Source: Muribaculaceae bacterium Isolate-037 (Harlan) (GTDB lineage Bacteria; Bacteroidota; Bacteroidia; Bacteroidales; Muribaculaceae). Taken from it: a DNA stretch of 64,000 nt. The stretch spans positions 34,105 to 98,104 of the forward strand of contig RIAZ01000018.1 in assembly GCA_003762615.1 (NCBI GenBank), read 5' to 3'. Positions 9,156 to 17,218 of this stretch are shown here, piece after piece (positions within the stretch are counted from its first letter, which is position 1; each line of letters opens with the position of its first letter). Under the pieces are notes generated by a model. The model worked only from the letters and a program-made list of their open reading frames with translations, was not told the DNA's origin and did not search any database. A program made the translations under genes and the position numbers.

Positions 9156-9204
9156 GGAGACAAAAAAATCCGTGTTGATGATCAACACGGATTTTTTTGT
9201 CTCC
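9156..9204. terminator. Perfect 49-nt palindrome, bidirectional terminator
   Basis: Two 24-nt arms are exact reverse complements around a single central G at 9180. Each arm carries seven consecutive A or T, so the transcript in either direction folds into a hairpin with a U-tract on its 3' side. It lies between two convergent genes, the lipoprotein (plus) and rpsO (minus), and can stop both. Confidence 0.85.
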
Positions 9205-9223
9205 TATATCTTTATCTTCCCGA

Positions 9224-9499
9224 TTACTTGCGGATACCAAGTTCTTTCTTGGCGATGATTGCACGGTAACGGTTGATGTCCTTGCGGATCAGATAGTCGA
9301 GGAGTGAACGACGCTGACCTACGAGAGCCTTAAGTGCGCGGGCTGTGGTGTAGTCCTTGTGATTCTCCTTGAGGTGCTCAGTGAGGTGCTTGATACGAAT
9401 TGAGAAAAGTGCGATCTGGCTTTCGGGGCTGCCTGTGTCGTTCTTACCCTGGCCATATTTCTCGAAGATGGCCTGCTTCTCTTCTGTTGAAAGATGCAT
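9224..9499 (-). CDS. rpsO: 30S ribosomal protein S15
   Basis: 91 residues starting MHLSTEEKQAI, the usual S15 length (about 89). The hallmark segments are present: NDTGSPESQ, then HLTEHL...HKDYTTAR, then LVGQRRSLLDYL, the 16S rRNA helix 22-binding region. The upstream in-frame ATG at 9538 would add 13 residues that no S15 has, so the start at 9499 is chosen. It is monocistronic, with a promoter at 9604-9634 and the palindromic terminator after it. Confidence 0.95.
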   Translation of the reverse strand: MHLSTEEKQAIFEKYGQGKNDTGSPESQIALFSIRIKHLTEHLKENHKDYTTARALKALVGQRRSLLDYLIRKDINRYRAIIAKKELGIRK

Positions 9500-9603
9500 T
9501 GTTTTGAGAGTTTTATTGATTAATATGTATATTTCCACTTTTCTTAGAAAAGCGTTCCGGCTGCGGGACTCTCCCCCTCGCCTGCCTTTCGCGAAAAGCG
9601 TTG

Positions 9604-9634
9604 CAAAGTTACTAATTATTTTTCACATACACAA
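9604..9634 (-). promoter_or_regulatory. rpsO promoter
   Basis: Minus-strand TTG (9632-9634), 20 nt, then TAACTTTG (9604-9611). Predicted start near 9597, giving a leader of about 100 nt for rpsO. Confidence 0.65.
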
Positions 9635-9908
9635 GAGAGAGGCGGCAACCCGCGTCGTTACCACCTCTCTCATTCATAATTTTGATAAAACATCATCTTG
9701 AATACATACCCTATCTCTTCTGTCCGGCTTCGCGCCGGGGGAGCGGATAAGAATGCTTCGATCCAATTATTGCGTGGGCAATCTGCCCGGATTAGGCTTT
9801 GTCTATATAACACGCCAACATACCTTATGGTTCACTATATACATACACGTAACTGACATTGGATTACATAATTATTGTTAATCTCATATTAATGATTCTG
9901 AATATGTA
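9635..9908. other. Gene-free spacer with three small hairpins
   Basis: Between the rpsO and pulA promoters I see no gene. GAGAGAGG (9635-9642) pairs with CCTCTCTC (9664-9671). CCGGC (9724-9728) pairs with GCCGG (9734-9738). A GGGCA/TGCCC pair sits near 9776-9787. None is followed by a convincing T-run, and no function is evident. Confidence 0.4.
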
Positions 9909-9938
9909 TTGAAATCAGAAAAATATTTTGTAACTTTG
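9909..9938 (+). promoter_or_regulatory. pulA promoter
   Basis: TTG (9909-9911), 19 nt, TAACTTTG (9931-9938), 31 nt before the pullulanase ATG. Full match to the Bacteroidota consensus. Confidence 0.7.
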
Positions 9939-9969
9939 AATCATTAACTGATAAATTCTTTACATCGGA

Positions 9970-12003
9970 ATGAAATTACATGTATATCTAACCATGACAG
10001 CTCTGCTTATGACCGCAGGCTCAGTAGCCACAACATCTCAGGTTATGGCTCAAAGCACGTATGACTCTCAGTTCATCAGCTATCCTACATATAATGGCGA
10101 TGACCTCGAGCTTTCAGTGAATAATTCCGGAACGCATTTCCGCCTTTGGAGCCCTGAAGCACAGGAGGCAAGAGTAAACCTTTACAATGATGGACACACC
10201 GGCAAGCCGTATCAGGTGGTCGAAATGAAGAAGGATGCCGCCAACGGCACCTGGACCGCCTCCCTGCCGGAGAAACTTTATGGCAAGTTCTACACCTTCC
10301 AGATAAAATGGAAAGGGGAATGGAAGAACGAGACTCCCGGAGTGTGGGCGAAAGCCGTCGGGGTCAACGGCAAGCGTGCCGCCATAATTGATTTTGCAAA
10401 GACCAATCCTGAGGGTTGGGATGCCGACAGACGCCCGGAAGTGAAGAACTTCTCCGACGTCATCGTGTATGAGATGCATCACCGTGACATGTCGATGCAC
10501 CCCTCTTCCGGAATCGCCAACAAGGGTAAGTTTCTTGCCTTGACCGAGGATGGCACAGTGACACCGCTCGGAGAGAAGACCGGAATCGACCATCTGAAGG
10601 AACTCGGCGTAACCCACGTGCATATCCTCCCATCCTACGACTATAACTCTGTGGATGAGACCAACCTTCAGAACAACACCTACAACTGGGGATATGATCC
10701 GCAGAACTATAACGCACCAGAAGGCTCCTACTCCACCAACCCTTCCGACCCCTCGACCCGAGTGCGCGAGATGAAGGAGATGGTGAAGGCTCTGCATGAT
10801 GCCGGGATCGGTGTCATAATGGACGTGGTGTATAACCATACAGCTGAAAATGACGGTTCGAATTTCGAACTGACCGCTCCGGGATATTACCATCGCCATT
10901 GGGACGACGGACGCTATTCCGACGCTTCCGGATGTGGCAATGAGACCGCCTCCGACCTGAAGCAGATGCAGGATTATATCATCAACTCCACGAAATATTG
11001 GGCAAAGGAGTATCATATCGACGGATTCCGTTTCGACCTAATGGCGATTCATGACACGGAGACTATGAACAAGGTGGCTGAAGAGCTGAAGAAAATTGAC
11101 CCCTCCATCTTCGTATATGGCGAGGGTTGGACTGCCGGTGATTCCCCATTGGCAGTAGAGAGAAGAGCTCTGAAGGAGAACGTATCGAAGATGAAGGATA
11201 TAGCCGTTTTCTCCGATGATCTCCGCGATGCCGTTAAGGGTCATTACACTAATGCCGCCGACCGTGGATTCGCCACAGGTAAGCCCGGCAATGAGGAGAC
11301 TGTGAAAATCGGCATCGTAGCTGCAACGAACCATCCGCAAGTGGATTATTCCAAAGGGCAAAATTCCAAATTCCCATACGCTGATTCGCCGGAGATGATC
11401 GTAAACTATGTATCCTGCCATGACGATATGTGCCTGACCGACAAGCTTCATCACTCTATGGAGGGCGAGCCGGAGGAGAATATGCTTGAGGCTGCCAAAC
11501 TTGCGCAGACAATCGTGTTCACATCACAAGGCACCCCGTTCATGTTCGCCGGCGAGGAGATTTTCCGTGGCAAGAAGGGTAATCACAACACCTACAACAT
11601 GCCCGACTCCGTAAATGCCATCGACTGGGCAAATAAATCGAAATATCGCGACCAGTTTGACTATTACCGTGAGCTGGTGGCTCTCCGCAAGGCTCATCCC
11701 GCATTCCGCATGACTTCTGCCGACGACATCGCGAAGCATCTCGTATTTGATAAGATCGACTCCAAGAAGACCCCGAATCTCATATCCTATTCGCTGAAGG
11801 AGAATGCCAACGGCGACAGCTGGAAGGAGATTAAGGTGGTATTCAACGGTGCATCCCACGAGCAGACGGTCAACATAGCCAAAGGGAAATGGATGATTGT
11901 GGCACAGAACGGCAAGATGGCTCACGACGGCTCTCTCGGCACGACAAACGGCGGCAAGATCACCCTCGCCCCCTATTCCGCCCTCATCCTCGCAAAAGAA
12001 TAA
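9970..12003 (+). CDS. pulA: Type I pullulanase, exported
   Basis: 677 residues. A signal peptide (about residues 1-28, cleavage near VMAQ) without a lipobox sends it to the periplasm or beyond. A CBM48-like domain (about 45-150) precedes the GH13 barrel. The motif YNWGYDP is diagnostic of type I pullulanases, which cleave alpha-1,6 branches of pullulan, glycogen and starch limit dextrins. GH13 catalytic residues are the nucleophile Asp356 (in GFRFDLM), the acid/base Glu385 (in YGEGW) and the transition-state stabiliser Asp485 (in SCHDD). The C-terminal beta domain ends the chain; there are no extra carbohydrate-binding modules. It stands alone with its own promoter and terminator, not inside a SusCD locus in this window. 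Confidence 0.9.
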   Translation: MKLHVYLTMTALLMTAGSVATTSQVMAQSTYDSQFISYPTYNGDDLELSVNNSGTHFRLWSPEAQEARVNLYNDGHTGKPYQVVEMKKDAANGTWTASLPEKLYGKFYTFQIKWKGEWKNETPGVWAKAVGVNGKRAAIIDFAKTNPEGWDADRRPEVKNFSDVIVYEMHHRDMSMHPSSGIANKGKFLALTEDGTVTPLGEKTGIDHLKELGVTHVHILPSYDYNSVDETNLQNNTYNWGYDPQNYNAPEGSYSTNPSDPSTRVREMKEMVKALHDAGIGVIMDVVYNHTAENDGSNFELTAPGYYHRHWDDGRYSDASGCGNETASDLKQMQDYIINSTKYWAKEYHIDGFRFDLMAIHDTETMNKVAEELKKIDPSIFVYGEGWTAGDSPLAVERRALKENVSKMKDIAVFSDDLRDAVKGHYTNAADRGFATGKPGNEETVKIGIVAATNHPQVDYSKGQNSKFPYADSPEMIVNYVSCHDDMCLTDKLHHSMEGEPEENMLEAAKLAQTIVFTSQGTPFMFAGEEIFRGKKGNHNTYNMPDSVNAIDWANKSKYRDQFDYYRELVALRKAHPAFRMTSADDIAKHLVFDKIDSKKTPNLISYSLKENANGDSWKEIKVVFNGASHEQTVNIAKGKWMIVAQNGKMAHDGSLGTTNGGKITLAPYSALILAKE

Positions 12004-12025
12004 GCTAAAACACTCTGAAAGAATA

Positions 12026-12060
12026 AGCCTCCGCTATGGATTGCACCATAGCGGAGGCTT
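12026..12060 (+). terminator. pulA terminator, possibly bidirectional
   Basis: A perfect 15-bp stem, AAGCCTCCGCTATGG with CCATAGCGGAGGCTT, and loop ATTGCA, starting 22 nt after the pulA stop. The convergent gene at 12075-13325 ends 15 nt beyond, so the hairpin may serve both directions. Confidence 0.85.
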
Positions 12061-12074
12061 TGTCATATCGCGAA

Positions 12075-13325
12075 TCAGAGCACAGTCGCCCCGACAAGCC
12101 TATCCCCGCGCGATCCGGGCTGACGCAGATATACCTTCACCAGATATTCATTACGCGTCTCATATTTATCTCCGTCAATAGGAGCCGGAGTGTACACTCC
12201 CCCTCTATCCACCACATACTGATAATTATAGCTTCCTTGCTTCAGCGGAATCTCCGCCACGTAGCACTGCCGCACATCATCATATCGCATACGGTTGAAA
12301 TCGCCGAAACGATGCGACGTGAAATCACCATCCACATATACCGGCTCTGCAATACGCGGCATCTCGAGCGTGAAATGCACCGTCACGTAATCCGCCCCCA
12401 AATCCGGGTTGCTCGAATTATATTCATCTATCTTGAACCGCCCGTGCTGCGTTTCGTCATAAATATAATCCTTCTCCTCACGCGGCTCATCCACCGACAG
12501 ATAGGCATGCCAGTTGCTACCACCGAATTTTACAGAATCGGTATGCATGCCGGCGTAATCCGCCCTCACTGTCTCAAAACGCCGATACTCATCCCCGGCA
12601 TTGAATACCAATGCCGGATCATGAGCGTAGACTATGGTCCCCCCCTCTGTCCGAAGCGGACCGGCAAGCGTGCGCGTAGTTTCCGGACGGTTGTTCTGAG
12701 TGACCGTCACCACAAGATCCTGATACGGGTTTATCCTCGATCCATCGCCCACATCAACGGTGATATACAGTTGCTGCCATCTGTCGTTGACACCTCGGTC
12801 GGTGCGCGCAGTGACGTTTCCCGCTATCGCCACGCTATTCTCTGATACGCAGAACCGCTGCTGAAGCAATATCTCATCCGGCTCACTCTCCGGATACACC
12901 TGCATGAGATAGTTGCCGCTGACGAGCAGCTGCATATCCTCATTCGGAATCTCCACTCGATAATTTACGTAATGCACGTAGGTGCCCGATGAATAGGCAT
13001 AGTCGGTTATGTCACATTCATTGAACCCGCCGACGTATTCCGGCTCAAGCAGACGCGATGGCTGCCAGTCGGCATTACAATGCAGTATACGGTAGCGTAG
13101 ATACTGATGCTCATCCCCGAGTATGTCGAATTTCACCACAAGGCGGTCAGACGTGCCGAGCCTCACCACCGGCGGCGACATGAAGTAATCCGGATTCTCC
13201 ACCGACAGTGTGCGCACATCGCGGCTGAACACCCCCGACAACGTATCAAGCGGGTATACTGCCATCCCACCTAAATACAGCATGGAGAGGAGCAGCATTG
13301 CTCTCAGGCAATCCATCGTCACCAT
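12075..13325 (-). CDS. Type IX secretion plug protein (DUF5103 family)
   Basis: 416 residues. The N-terminus is a hydrophobic signal (about residues 7-22). The body matches the T9SS plug / DUF5103 family of Bacteroidota: the opening PVVRLGTSDRLVVKFDIL, then LRYRILHCNADWQPS, GGFNECDITDY and YVHYVNYRVEIPN, later the DFNRMRYDD and GSYNYQYV segments. In the translocon this protein is known to close the periplasmic side of the SprA channel. Its ATG overlaps the ung stop (ATGGTGA), so it is translationally coupled to ung; a second ATG at 13316 is equally possible as the start. Its presence fits the T9SS-like C-terminal domains of the proteins at 44602 and 47553. Confidence 0.85.
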   Translation of the reverse strand: MVTMDCLRAMLLLSMLYLGGMAVYPLDTLSGVFSRDVRTLSVENPDYFMSPPVVRLGTSDRLVVKFDILGDEHQYLRYRILHCNADWQPSRLLEPEYVGGFNECDITDYAYSSGTYVHYVNYRVEIPNEDMQLLVSGNYLMQVYPESEPDEILLQQRFCVSENSVAIAGNVTARTDRGVNDRWQQLYITVDVGDGSRINPYQDLVVTVTQNNRPETTRTLAGPLRTEGGTIVYAHDPALVFNAGDEYRRFETVRADYAGMHTDSVKFGGSNWHAYLSVDEPREEKDYIYDETQHGRFKIDEYNSSNPDLGADYVTVHFTLEMPRIAEPVYVDGDFTSHRFGDFNRMRYDDVRQCYVAEIPLKQGSYNYQYVVDRGGVYTPAPIDGDKYETRNEYLVKVYLRQPGSRGDRLVGATVL

Positions 13326-13987
13326 ACAATCGGAGTCTTGCCGTGTGCCACAAGATATTCATTCGCCTTGGAGAAATGACGGTTGCCGAAGAATCCTCTG
13401 TAGGCGGATAGTGGCGACGGATGCGGGGAGGTGAGCACCAGATGCTTCTCCCGGTCAATCTTCGCACCCTTCCTTATGGCATCCGATCCCCACAGCATGA
13501 ATACCAGCCCCATCTTCTCGCTCGCGAGTGCATTAACGGCGGCATCGGTAAACGTCTCCCATCCAATTCCGGAATGTGACTTGGGAGCATGCTCCCTGAC
13601 GGTTAGCGATGAATTCAGAAGCAGCACACCCTGACGTGCCCATCGGCTGAGATCGCCGTCGGCGGGCATCGGTGCGCCGGTGTCGGCACTCACCTCCTTG
13701 AAGATGTTGACAAGCGACGGAGGCATCATCACGCCGGGAGCCACCGAGAAGCATAATCCGTTCGCCTGTCCCGGTCCATGGTAAGGATCCTGACCGATGA
13801 TGACCACCTTGGTGGCATCAAACGGCGACGCATCAAACGCCGCGAAAATCTCCTTGCCGGGGGGATACACTCTCACCGTCGGGTCGGCATAATCCTGACG
13901 CACCTTCTGCGTCAACGCCCTGAAATACGGTTTTTCAAATTCCTCTGAAAGATGATTCTTCCATCCCTCCTCTATCTTGACTTCCAT
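13319..13987 (-). CDS. ung: Uracil-DNA glycosylase
   Basis: 222 residues, the normal family-1 UDG length. GQDPYHG (residues 65-71) carries the catalytic water-activating Asp67, and HPSPLSAYRGF (189 onward) carries the catalytic His189 and the minor-groove intercalation loop. LLLNSSLTV is the uracil-binding strand. It removes uracil from DNA to start base-excision repair. It is transcribed from the palindromic promoter region it shares with the tRNA-Arg gene and overlaps the T9SS plug gene by 7 nt. Confidence 0.96.
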   Translation of the reverse strand: MEVKIEEGWKNHLSEEFEKPYFRALTQKVRQDYADPTVRVYPPGKEIFAAFDASPFDATKVVIIGQDPYHGPGQANGLCFSVAPGVMMPPSLVNIFKEVSADTGAPMPADGDLSRWARQGVLLLNSSLTVREHAPKSHSGIGWETFTDAAVNALASEKMGLVFMLWGSDAIRKGAKIDREKHLVLTSPHPSPLSAYRGFFGNRHFSKANEYLVAHGKTPIVW

Positions 13988-14007
13988 ATTGATTTCAAAT
14001 TATATTT

Positions 14008-14041
14008 TTGCAAAGTTCGGAAATTTTAATTAACTTTGCAA
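14008..14041. promoter_or_regulatory. Symmetric overlapping promoters for tRNA-Arg (+) and ung (-)
   Basis: On the plus strand TTG (14008-14010), 20 nt, TAACTTTG (14031-14038) points at the tRNA. On the minus strand TTG (14039-14041), 20 nt, GAACTTTG (14011-14018) points at ung; the first base of that -7 deviates. The outer ten bases are an exact inverted repeat, TTGCAAAGTT and AACTTTGCAA, so each arm holds the -33 of one promoter and the -7 of the other. Confidence 0.65.
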
Positions 14042-14073
14042 CGGTGATGAGAAAATCATCCGCATATATACAC

Positions 14074-14145
14074 GTCTCCATAGTTCAATGGATAGAATAT
14101 CGGATTCCGGTTCCGACGATTAGGGTTCGACTCCCTATGGAGATA
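14074..14145 (+). tRNA. tRNA-Arg (anticodon CCG)
   Basis: A 72-nt cloverleaf. The acceptor stem GTCTCCA pairs with TGGAGAT (one G-T), followed by discriminator A. The D-arm carries AGTTCAATGGATAG. The anticodon stem is TCGGA/TCCGA with loop TTCCGGT, giving anticodon CCG at 14107-14109 (Arg codon CGG). The T-arm is TAGGG-TTCGACT-CCCTA. CCA is not encoded. Confidence 0.93.
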
Positions 14146-14149
14146 CAGA

Positions 14150-14197
14150 AATATCCTTCTAATATATGATTGCAGATATATTGGAAGGATATTTTTT
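14150..14197 (+). terminator. tRNA-Arg terminator
   Basis: AATATCCTTC-T-AATATAT pairs with ATATATT-G-GAAGGATATT, followed by TTTTTATTTT, five bases after the tRNA. Confidence 0.85.
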
Positions 14198-14367
14198 ATT
14201 TTGGCAGGCAATAGCCTGAATGCATACGTCAATACCGGATGACACATTCCAGATATCCCCAACCCGGATTTCCAGCGTAAATAAACAAATAATTTATTTA
14301 CTAATTTAATATTTTTTCACACTTGTAATGATGATTATATCGTAAATAAGTTATAACTTTGCAGTGA

Positions 14368-14463
14368 AATTTAGGTATCTATAATCCTAACATGTAAGAA
14401 TTTATTTAGTTAAGCAAAAAAGAAGAGTGGACTGATTGTGAAATCCGTCCACTTTCTATTTTA
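14368..14463 (+). ncRNA. Candidate small RNA between tRNA-Arg and the DUF3109 gene
   Basis: A -7 element TAACTTTG (14354-14361) faces right into about 60 nt with no ORF, then a hairpin (14426-14453) with a U-rich tail TTTCTATTTT. That would give a transcript of about 95 nt. The -33 element is not at the usual distance (nearest TTG is 28 nt away). The rest of the gap 14198-14353 is AT-rich and shows nothing else. Confidence 0.3.
14426..14453. terminator. Bidirectional hairpin terminator
   Basis: AGTGGAC-T-GATT pairs with AATC-C-GTCCACT around a short loop. T-rich tracts follow on both strands (TTTCTATTTT rightwards, TTCTTCTTTTTT leftwards). It ends the DUF3109 gene, whose stop is 29 nt away, and possibly the small RNA candidate. 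Confidence 0.75.
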
Positions 14464-14481
14464 TATATACCTCTATCCCAA

Positions 14482-15066
14482 TCATTTATTCTCCTGCTGA
14501 CGCAGCCATTCCTTCGCAGTATGCTCCAGCTCGGCATACCATTCCTCTCCGAATTTACGGATCAACGGCTCTTTAAGAAATTCGTATGCCCTCACTTTCC
14601 TGGATCTACCCAGAATCTCGGCACACTTGCAGATTTTCCACCTATGAAGATTAACTGCGGTCATATCCCCATATTTTCTGAGCCTCACGGGATATAGATG
14701 GCATGATGAGGGCTTCAATTGCGGAAGTTTCCCCTTTCGGTATGCTTTCTCAAGGGCACAAAGGCACTTCCCTCCCTCGGCATACGTAGTGAACACACAG
14801 TCCTTCCCCTCCACAATCTGAGTGACAAGATCCCCCTCCTCATCAATATATGACGCCCCACACTCCTTTATGATGGACTGTGCCGACGGATTGAGCAGCG
14901 GGAGAATCTCATCCATGTGTCTCTCAATCTCCTCCCTCTCCTCCTCAAGAAGCGGCGCACCTGCATCTCCGTCAATGCAGCACTGACCAAGACAAGAATC
15001 AAGATCGCACACAAAAAAACGCTCTATAAGGTCGAGCGAAACCATAGTATCTTTTATAAGTAGCAT
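14482..15066 (-). CDS. DUF3109 family protein (Cys-rich, YkgJ-related)
   Basis: 194 residues. It starts MLLIKDTMVSLDL, which fits the family N-terminus, so the upstream ATG at 15066 is kept over 15045. Conserved cysteines occur as CDLDSCLGQCC (residues 19-29), then CVF, then CLCALE, CHLYPVR and a final CKC, the pattern of the Zn/Fe-chelating DUF3109/YkgJ proteins. The acidic GDAGAPL segment after the first cluster is also typical. The biochemical role is not known. It stands alone downstream of cls with a terminator at 14426-14453; the gap before it contains an A/T-rich repeat. Confidence 0.88.
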   Translation of the reverse strand: MLLIKDTMVSLDLIERFFVCDLDSCLGQCCIDGDAGAPLLEEEREEIERHMDEILPLLNPSAQSIIKECGASYIDEEGDLVTQIVEGKDCVFTTYAEGGKCLCALEKAYRKGKLPQLKPSSCHLYPVRLRKYGDMTAVNLHRWKICKCAEILGRSRKVRAYEFLKEPLIRKFGEEWYAELEHTAKEWLRQQENK

Positions 15067-15137
15067 CTCTTATCGTAGATTAAATCTCAATATATCTTCC
15101 AAAACCCTAACAATCGCTCCATCTACCCCACTATCAA

Positions 15138-15174
15138 CCTTAAACCTTAAACCATAAACTATAAACCATAAACC
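15138..15174. repeat. AAACCATAAAC-type dispersed repeat
   Basis: Tandem variants of the 7-base word TAAACCA/TAAACCT. The same words (CTTAAACCTTAAAC, ATAAACCATAAAC) occur in the arms of the inverted-repeat element at 7500-7656. It lies 3' of cls and 5' of the DUF3109 gene. Confidence 0.5.
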
Positions 15175-16620
15175 CTACAAAATCGGCGAGACAAGACGCA
15201 ACAATGACTCAAGGAATCGATGATACAACGGGCGTCTCTTCCATCGGTCGAGAGTCAGCTTAGTGCTCTGCGCGACATCTTCAAAGAATATGTCGCGCAT
15301 CTTACGGTTGATATTCTCATCATATATCAGCAGGTTACATTCGAAATTATTCTCGAAACTGCGGAAATCAAAATTTGTGGAACCTGCAGTCACAAACATG
15401 TCGTCTATTATCATTGCCTTTGCATGGAGCATACCGGGCTCATACAGATACACCTTGATGCCGGATTTCAGGCACTCCGATATATAGGAGAATGATGCGT
15501 AATGAAGCAAGCGGCTGTCAGTGTTGCGCGGCATCATTATCCTGACATCCACTTTTGCCAACGCTGCTGCCTGTAGGGCACTCAGCAAACCGTCGGTCGG
15601 AAGAAAATATGGTGTCTGTATGTATATCGTGCGGCGTGCCGACGAGATGGCGCGCAGGAAACATAGCGTCAGGTTGTTCCATCTCTCCGTGGGGCCTCCC
15701 GTCACGAGCTGCACGCCGACACTGTTGCTGTTGACGTTGAGCTTCGGCGTAACCTCAGGCACGTATGGCTCTTTCTTCAAGAAATTCCAGTCAATCGCAA
15801 AGGAATACACAAGCGACTCCACAATATCGCCCGTCACCCTGAAATGCGTATCTCTCCACACTTCTCCGTTGGGCAGACCATTCACGTAGCGGTCGGCTAT
15901 GTTCATACCCCCGATATATCCTATACTCCCGTCGATCACCACAATCTTCCTATGGTTTCTCCAGTTGATTCTGTTGGCAAAATGAGGGAAGTTGACGCGG
16001 AAGAAAGGATGGGTCTGCACTCCCGCCCTCTCCATGTTGGTAAAGAAACTCTTCTTGGCAGAGAAGCTCCCGATGTGGTCATATATCACCTTCACCTTTA
16101 TCCCCGCCTTCGCCTTGCGTATCAGTATGTCGGAGATTTCCGTGCCTATCTTGTCGTCAAGGAATATGTAGTATTGCAGCAGTATCGATTCCCTGGCATT
16201 CTCAAGATCACGCTTGAGCGATTCAAACTTGCTGATGCCATCGGTGAAAATGTCAATCTCATTATTGACAGTGAACGGGGCGCGACAGAGATTATGGGCA
16301 AGCTTCACGAGATTGCGATGTTCGGCAGAGAGGTCAAGGCTGTTCAGATTTATGCGTCGCGGAGAGTGTTCCCGGAGAATCTTACGCTTGTTATGGCGCG
16401 AGATCATGTGCATCCCCCTCAGGCTGCGTCCGAAGAACAGATAGAACACCAGCCCCACAATCGGAAGGAAAACCAGAGCGATCACCCACGACAGCGCACG
16501 TATCGGATTGCGGTTCTCACGTAGCACCACAATCACCGAGGCAATAATCATCAGCGCATACGCCACCGTGAGAAGAATCGCCAGCCAACTGTCAAGATAT
16601 ATGGTTTCAGGGATATGCAT
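15175..16620 (-). CDS. cls: Cardiolipin synthase (phospholipase D family)
   Basis: 481 residues, close to ClsA of E. coli (486). Two N-terminal membrane segments (about residues 10-32 and 40-60) are followed by two HKD domains. The first has His223, Lys225 and Asp230 (NHRKIVVID), the second His399, Lys401 and Asp406 (LHAKAMIID), with the GGMN and GSTNFDFRSF followers. The enzyme condenses two phosphatidylglycerols (or PG with PE) into cardiolipin at the inner membrane. It lies downstream of the ribosomal operon terminator and reads in the same direction; a separate promoter is not obvious. Confidence 0.93.
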   Translation of the reverse strand: MHIPETIYLDSWLAILLTVAYALMIIASVIVVLRENRNPIRALSWVIALVFLPIVGLVFYLFFGRSLRGMHMISRHNKRKILREHSPRRINLNSLDLSAEHRNLVKLAHNLCRAPFTVNNEIDIFTDGISKFESLKRDLENARESILLQYYIFLDDKIGTEISDILIRKAKAGIKVKVIYDHIGSFSAKKSFFTNMERAGVQTHPFFRVNFPHFANRINWRNHRKIVVIDGSIGYIGGMNIADRYVNGLPNGEVWRDTHFRVTGDIVESLVYSFAIDWNFLKKEPYVPEVTPKLNVNSNSVGVQLVTGGPTERWNNLTLCFLRAISSARRTIYIQTPYFLPTDGLLSALQAAALAKVDVRIMMPRNTDSRLLHYASFSYISECLKSGIKVYLYEPGMLHAKAMIIDDMFVTAGSTNFDFRSFENNFECNLLIYDENINRKMRDIFFEDVAQSTKLTLDRWKRRPLYHRFLESLLRLVSPIL

Positions 16621-16667
16621 ATATATTCAATTAACCGCGCTAAGTTAATAAAAACAATTTAAACAGA

Positions 16668-16699
16668 CAAGAGCGACACCCGTATGAATGTCGCTCTTG
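16668..16699 (-). terminator. Terminator of the ribosomal protein operon
   Basis: A perfect 11-bp stem CAAGAGCGACA with TGTCGCTCTTG, loop of 10 nt. On the minus strand it is followed by TGTTTAAATTGTTTTTATT. It begins 24 nt after the rplQ stop. Confidence 0.88.
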
Positions 16700-16723
16700 C
16701 GTAATATTAAATCATGCCGATAT

Positions 16724-17212
16724 TTATTCAGCCTTAGGAGCTTCCTCCGTAGCGGGAGCCTCAGCAGCGGGAGCCTCGTCAGCAGCGCCTTTCTTGCGGC
16801 GGCTACGGCGTGTGGATTTAGCTTTCTTCTCGCCGGCAGCCTCGAGCATGTTTTCATTGAAGTCAACGAGCTCGATCATTGCCATCTCAGCGTTGTCACC
16901 GAGACGGTGTCCTGTCTTGAGAATACGAGTATAGCCACCGGGACGGTCAGCCACTTTCTCTGCTATTACGCCGAAAAGTTCCTTAACGGCTTCCTTGTTC
17001 TGGAGGTAGCTGAAGACGAGGCGACGGTTTGCCATATCGTCGGTCTTAGACCTCGTGATAATCGGCTCAGCATATATACGCAATGCCTTAGCCTTTGCCA
17101 GAGTCGTGAAGATTCTCTTATGCATGATAAGAGAGATAGTGAGGTTCATGAGAAGCGCATCACGATGACCTTTCTTACGACCGAGGTGGTTGAATTTTTT
17201 ATTGTGTCTCAT
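16724..17212 (-). CDS. rplQ: 50S ribosomal protein L17
   Basis: 162 residues. The first 120 residues are the L17 core ([17 protein letters not shown], then ITRSKTDD, then [20 protein letters not shown]). The last 30 residues are a low-complexity Ala/Glu/Pro tail after a Lys/Arg patch, common in Bacteroidota L17 but absent from E. coli (127 residues). It is the last gene of the cluster, 6 nt after rpoA. Confidence 0.97.
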   Translation of the reverse strand: MRHNKKFNHLGRKKGHRDALLMNLTISLIMHKRIFTTLAKAKALRIYAEPIITRSKTDDMANRRLVFSYLQNKEAVKELFGVIAEKVADRPGGYTRILKTGHRLGDNAEMAMIELVDFNENMLEAAGEKKAKSTRRSRRKKGAADEAPAAEAPATEEAPKAE

Positions 17213-17218
17213 CGTTGT

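Noticed and set aside
10114..11016. 300-codon open frame on the minus strand inside pulA
   Set aside because: It lies fully antisense to a gene with intact catalytic motifs, has an odd Val/Gly/His-rich composition and no promoter or family likeness.
12036..12845. 269-codon open frame opposite the T9SS plug gene
   Set aside because: Composition (Ile, His, Arg) is that of a shadow frame and it starts inside the pulA terminator.
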